In this document: piece by piece, positions 62,647 through 64,000 of the stretch
Layout: each line of letters begins with the position of its first letter
Position numbering within the stretch: the first letter of the stretch is position 1
Assembly: GCF_014203715.1 (NCBI RefSeq)
Contig: NZ_JACHJP010000001.1
Coordinates: 1,714,432 to 1,778,431 of the forward strand
Length of the DNA stretch: 64,000 nt
Reading direction: 5' to 3'
Source of the DNA: Streptosporangium saharense
GTDB taxonomy: Bacteria; Actinomycetota; Actinomycetes; Streptosporangiales; Streptosporangiaceae
Made by a program: the position numbers and the translations under genes
Notes under the pieces: model-generated
What the model saw: only the letters and a program-made list of their open reading frames with translations
What the model was told of the DNA's origin: nothing
The model's database searches: none

Positions 62647-63744
62647 TCATCGGTACCGGGAGCGCAGGACGCCCATCGGGGCGTACCGCCAGCGGGGCAG
62701 GTGCCGGGCGGCGTAGATCAGCTCCCGACACTCCTGCTCGATCTCGAACGGATGCAACAGGGAGCGTTCCAGCAGGCCGGCGTGGCCGTGCCCGGTCAGC
62801 CGGGTCAGGTAGGCCTCCTCAAGGGAGGCCACGGCCTCGGCCGCCCACGCGCCGGTCGCGAGCGGGTCGGCGCCGCGACGCCTGACGGCGACCTGCCCGG
62901 CGTGCTCCAGGCTGGTGGTGAGCTGGGCCAGGTCACGCGCCAGGGGCTGGCAGGCGTCCGCCCCGGTGACCGTGGGGTTGCCGTCGAAGTCGATCACCGC
63001 GTACCCCTCCCGCCAGCGCAGGATCTGGCCCACGTGCAGGTCACCGTGGATGCGCGCCAGCGGTGTCGTGCCGACCGAGGCCAGCGGCGCGAGCCCGGCG
63101 CGCAGCGCCTCGGCGTGTTCGCGCAGCCAGCGTCCGTCCTCGTCGTCCTCCCCCGTCAGGGCGAGCGCCTCGCGCAGGGCCTCCTCGGCACGGGCGGCCA
63201 GGTCACCCCCGTCGCCCGCCCGCCGTACCGGATGGGGGAAGGTCGTGGACGGGGTGGCGAGGGCGGCGTGCAGGTCGGCGGCCAGCGCGCCCAGCTCGGC
63301 GGCGAAGGCCGTACGGCCCGCGGCCGCCTCGTCCACGCACCACCGCCAGCCGTCCGAGGCGCCGGGCAGGTAGGCGGTGACCAGGGCGAGGAGCGTCCCG
63401 TCCCGGCAGAGCGCCGCGTACGGCGTGGCGGTCGCGGTGAAGCCGACCTCGGCGAGATGGGCGAGCACGTCGGGAGCGGGCTGGGGGAGCGGGGCGGGTG
63501 GGGTGAACCACTTGACGACCACGCGCTCCCCGACGACCACCGAGTGGTTGGTCTGGTCCACCCCGACCCCTCGTTCGGCGGCGGAAGCCATAACAGAGGG
63601 GGCCGCCAGTTGAACTCCGGTTGAAAAGTCGGAGACCGGCGGGAAGGGTGGCGGGCCGAAACGCCTGACGGTGAAGGGGAGGGGAACGTCGCTGCTCAGC
63701 GCGGCGACCAGCGCACCGCTGCGCCCGTCTCCCGCCTGTGGCAC
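62647..63744 (-). CDS. Maltokinase-fold sugar kinase, probably glucosamine kinase
   Basis: The roughly 365-residue protein has the aminoglycoside-phosphotransferase-like kinase fold. It shows a nucleotide strand VDQTNHSVVVGERVVVKWF, an interlobe YLPGASDGWRWCVD, the catalytic loop RIHGDLHVGQILRW with D and the downstream Q, and the metal motif VIDFDGNP. The layout and the neighbouring SIS and transport genes point to the actinobacterial glucosamine-kinase family. The start is uncertain: GTG 63744 is used, but ATG 63591 is possible, which would shorten the cap region. Divergent from a small membrane peptide and a transporter lipoprotein. Confidence 0.7.
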   Translation of the reverse strand: MPQAGDGRSGALVAALSSDVPLPFTVRRFGPPPFPPVSDFSTGVQLAAPSVMASAAERGVGVDQTNHSVVVGERVVVKWFTPPAPLPQPAPDVLAHLAEVGFTATATPYAALCRDGTLLALVTAYLPGASDGWRWCVDEAAAGRTAFAAELGALAADLHAALATPSTTFPHPVRRAGDGGDLAARAEEALREALALTGEDDEDGRWLREHAEALRAGLAPLASVGTTPLARIHGDLHVGQILRWREGYAVIDFDGNPTVTGADACQPLARDLAQLTTSLEHAGQVAVRRRGADPLATGAWAAEAVASLEEAYLTRLTGHGHAGLLERSLLHPFEIEQECRELIYAARHLPRWRYAPMGVLRSRYR

Positions 63745-63806
63745 GGTGTTCAGCCGAGTCCAGATTGAAGTGGAGTGCAACAGGCGGACCAAACTTTCCA
63801 GGGGTG

Positions 63807-63917
63807 ATGACGCGCAAAGTCTTGCCCAAGTTATGGTTGGCTGCAACACTCCTGCTTTGGTCTGCCGTGTCCGTAACGGTCGGTGTCCACCACTTATCCC
63901 GAAAACTGAAGGAGTAG
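63807..63917 (+). CDS. 36-residue single-span membrane peptide
   Basis: A short frame encodes a product with a basic N-terminus (MTRKVLPK), one membrane span of about 19 residues (LWLAATLLLWSAVSVTVGV) and a basic end HHLSRKLKE. ATG 63807 has GGGG upstream. Its stop lies five bases before the next start, and that gene's AAGGAG Shine-Dalgarno overlaps the peptide's last codons, so the two are translationally linked. I do not recognise the family. The position suggests a small subunit or leader for an amino-sugar ABC importer. Confidence 0.6.
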   Translation: MTRKVLPKLWLAATLLLWSAVSVTVGVHHLSRKLKE

Positions 63918-63922
63918 CGGCC

Positions 63923-64000
63923 GTGTTCCGTGCCCGGTACCCCCGTCGTCTTCCGGCTGTCACCCTGGTGGCCGGTCTCGCATTAGCCGTATCGGCCTGC
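63923..64000 (+). CDS. Solute-binding lipoprotein, N-terminal fragment
   Basis: The last 26 codons of the window encode a signal peptide (MFRARYPRRLPAVTLVAGL then ALAVSAC) whose final residue is the lipobox cysteine. GTG 63923 has AAGGAG nine bases upstream. It is probably the binding protein of an ABC importer, by analogy with kinase/SIS neighbours; the mature protein lies beyond the window. Confidence 0.65.
   Translation, partial: MFRARYPRRLPAVTLVAGLALAVSAC

Overview
The window is chromosomal DNA of a high-GC actinobacterium. Third codon positions are strongly GC-rich, GTG starts are frequent, and ATGA/GTGA stop-start overlaps are common. Family markers include a GlnR-type amtB-glnB-glnD operon, Cvn conservons, maleylpyruvate-isomerase-like (mycothiol-type) proteins, a DUF574 methyltransferase with a DUF5753 regulator, and an HrdD-like sigma factor. 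The palindrome CCGTACGG recurs at least 20 times. Together these suggest Streptosporangiaceae (Streptosporangium/Nonomuraea type) or a near relative; the genus is an inference.

Layout. 0-1.5 kb: end of cysM, a lipoprotein with a duplicated domain, and an 83-bp tandem duplication in a minisatellite-like stretch. 1.5-7.4 kb: a DUF3352 protein with a Q/G/Y-rich tail, a thioesterase, then the conserved murI-MBL phosphodiesterase-rph-rdgB block. 7.5-10.1 kb: a membrane molybdopterin oxidoreductase and a Tox-PL toxin/Imm35-like pair. 10.1-16.4 kb: a MacB/FtsX exporter, a cytosolic beta-trefoil lectin and a NarL-type two-component system. 16.5-18.4 kb: the most unusual locus. A single open frame runs from an HNH endonuclease, straight through a tRNA-like gene with anticodon UAG and a short variable loop, into a ribbon-helix-helix domain; a WYL regulator lies upstream. 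18.4-25.2 kb: a maleylpyruvate-isomerase-like protein, AlkZ-like glycosylase, Bcp, DUF3618, an amino-acid deaminase/aldolase, a DUF6286/AmaP-like pair and a large membrane glycosyltransferase whose tail is antisense to the AmaP gene. 25.3-28.5 kb: gcvT-gcvH-sdaA behind a tandem glycine riboswitch.

28.6-41.3 kb: small regulator/effector units. These are TetR with an alpha/beta hydrolase, a nickel/cobalt exporter, an ABC exporter behind two identical operators, RpiR, a PadR-controlled ABC-2 exporter with a divergent SDR gene, and an orphan hutF. 41.5-44.5 kb: sigma factor, DUF5753 regulator and DUF574 methyltransferase. 44.7-48.9 kb: nitrogen control (GlnR boxes, amtB-glnB-glnD). 48.9-61.6 kb: a complete conservon (cvnABCD), a compact compatible-solute ABC importer (ProV, double ProW, two binding proteins) and a second, reduced conservon with only cvnA and cvnC. 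61.6-64 kb: an amino-sugar locus (SIS protein, maltokinase-fold kinase, a divergent 36-residue membrane peptide and the start of a solute-binding lipoprotein).

Regulation is readable in several places. Perfect inverted repeats overlap core promoters in front of the lectin, WYL, TetR, ABC exporter, PadR and hutF genes. Several genes (murI, the molybdopterin oxidoreductase, HNH, padR, hutF) have a TAnnnT-like -10 box five to eight bases before the start codon, which predicts leaderless mRNAs. No CRISPR array, insertion sequence, rRNA or replication origin was seen.
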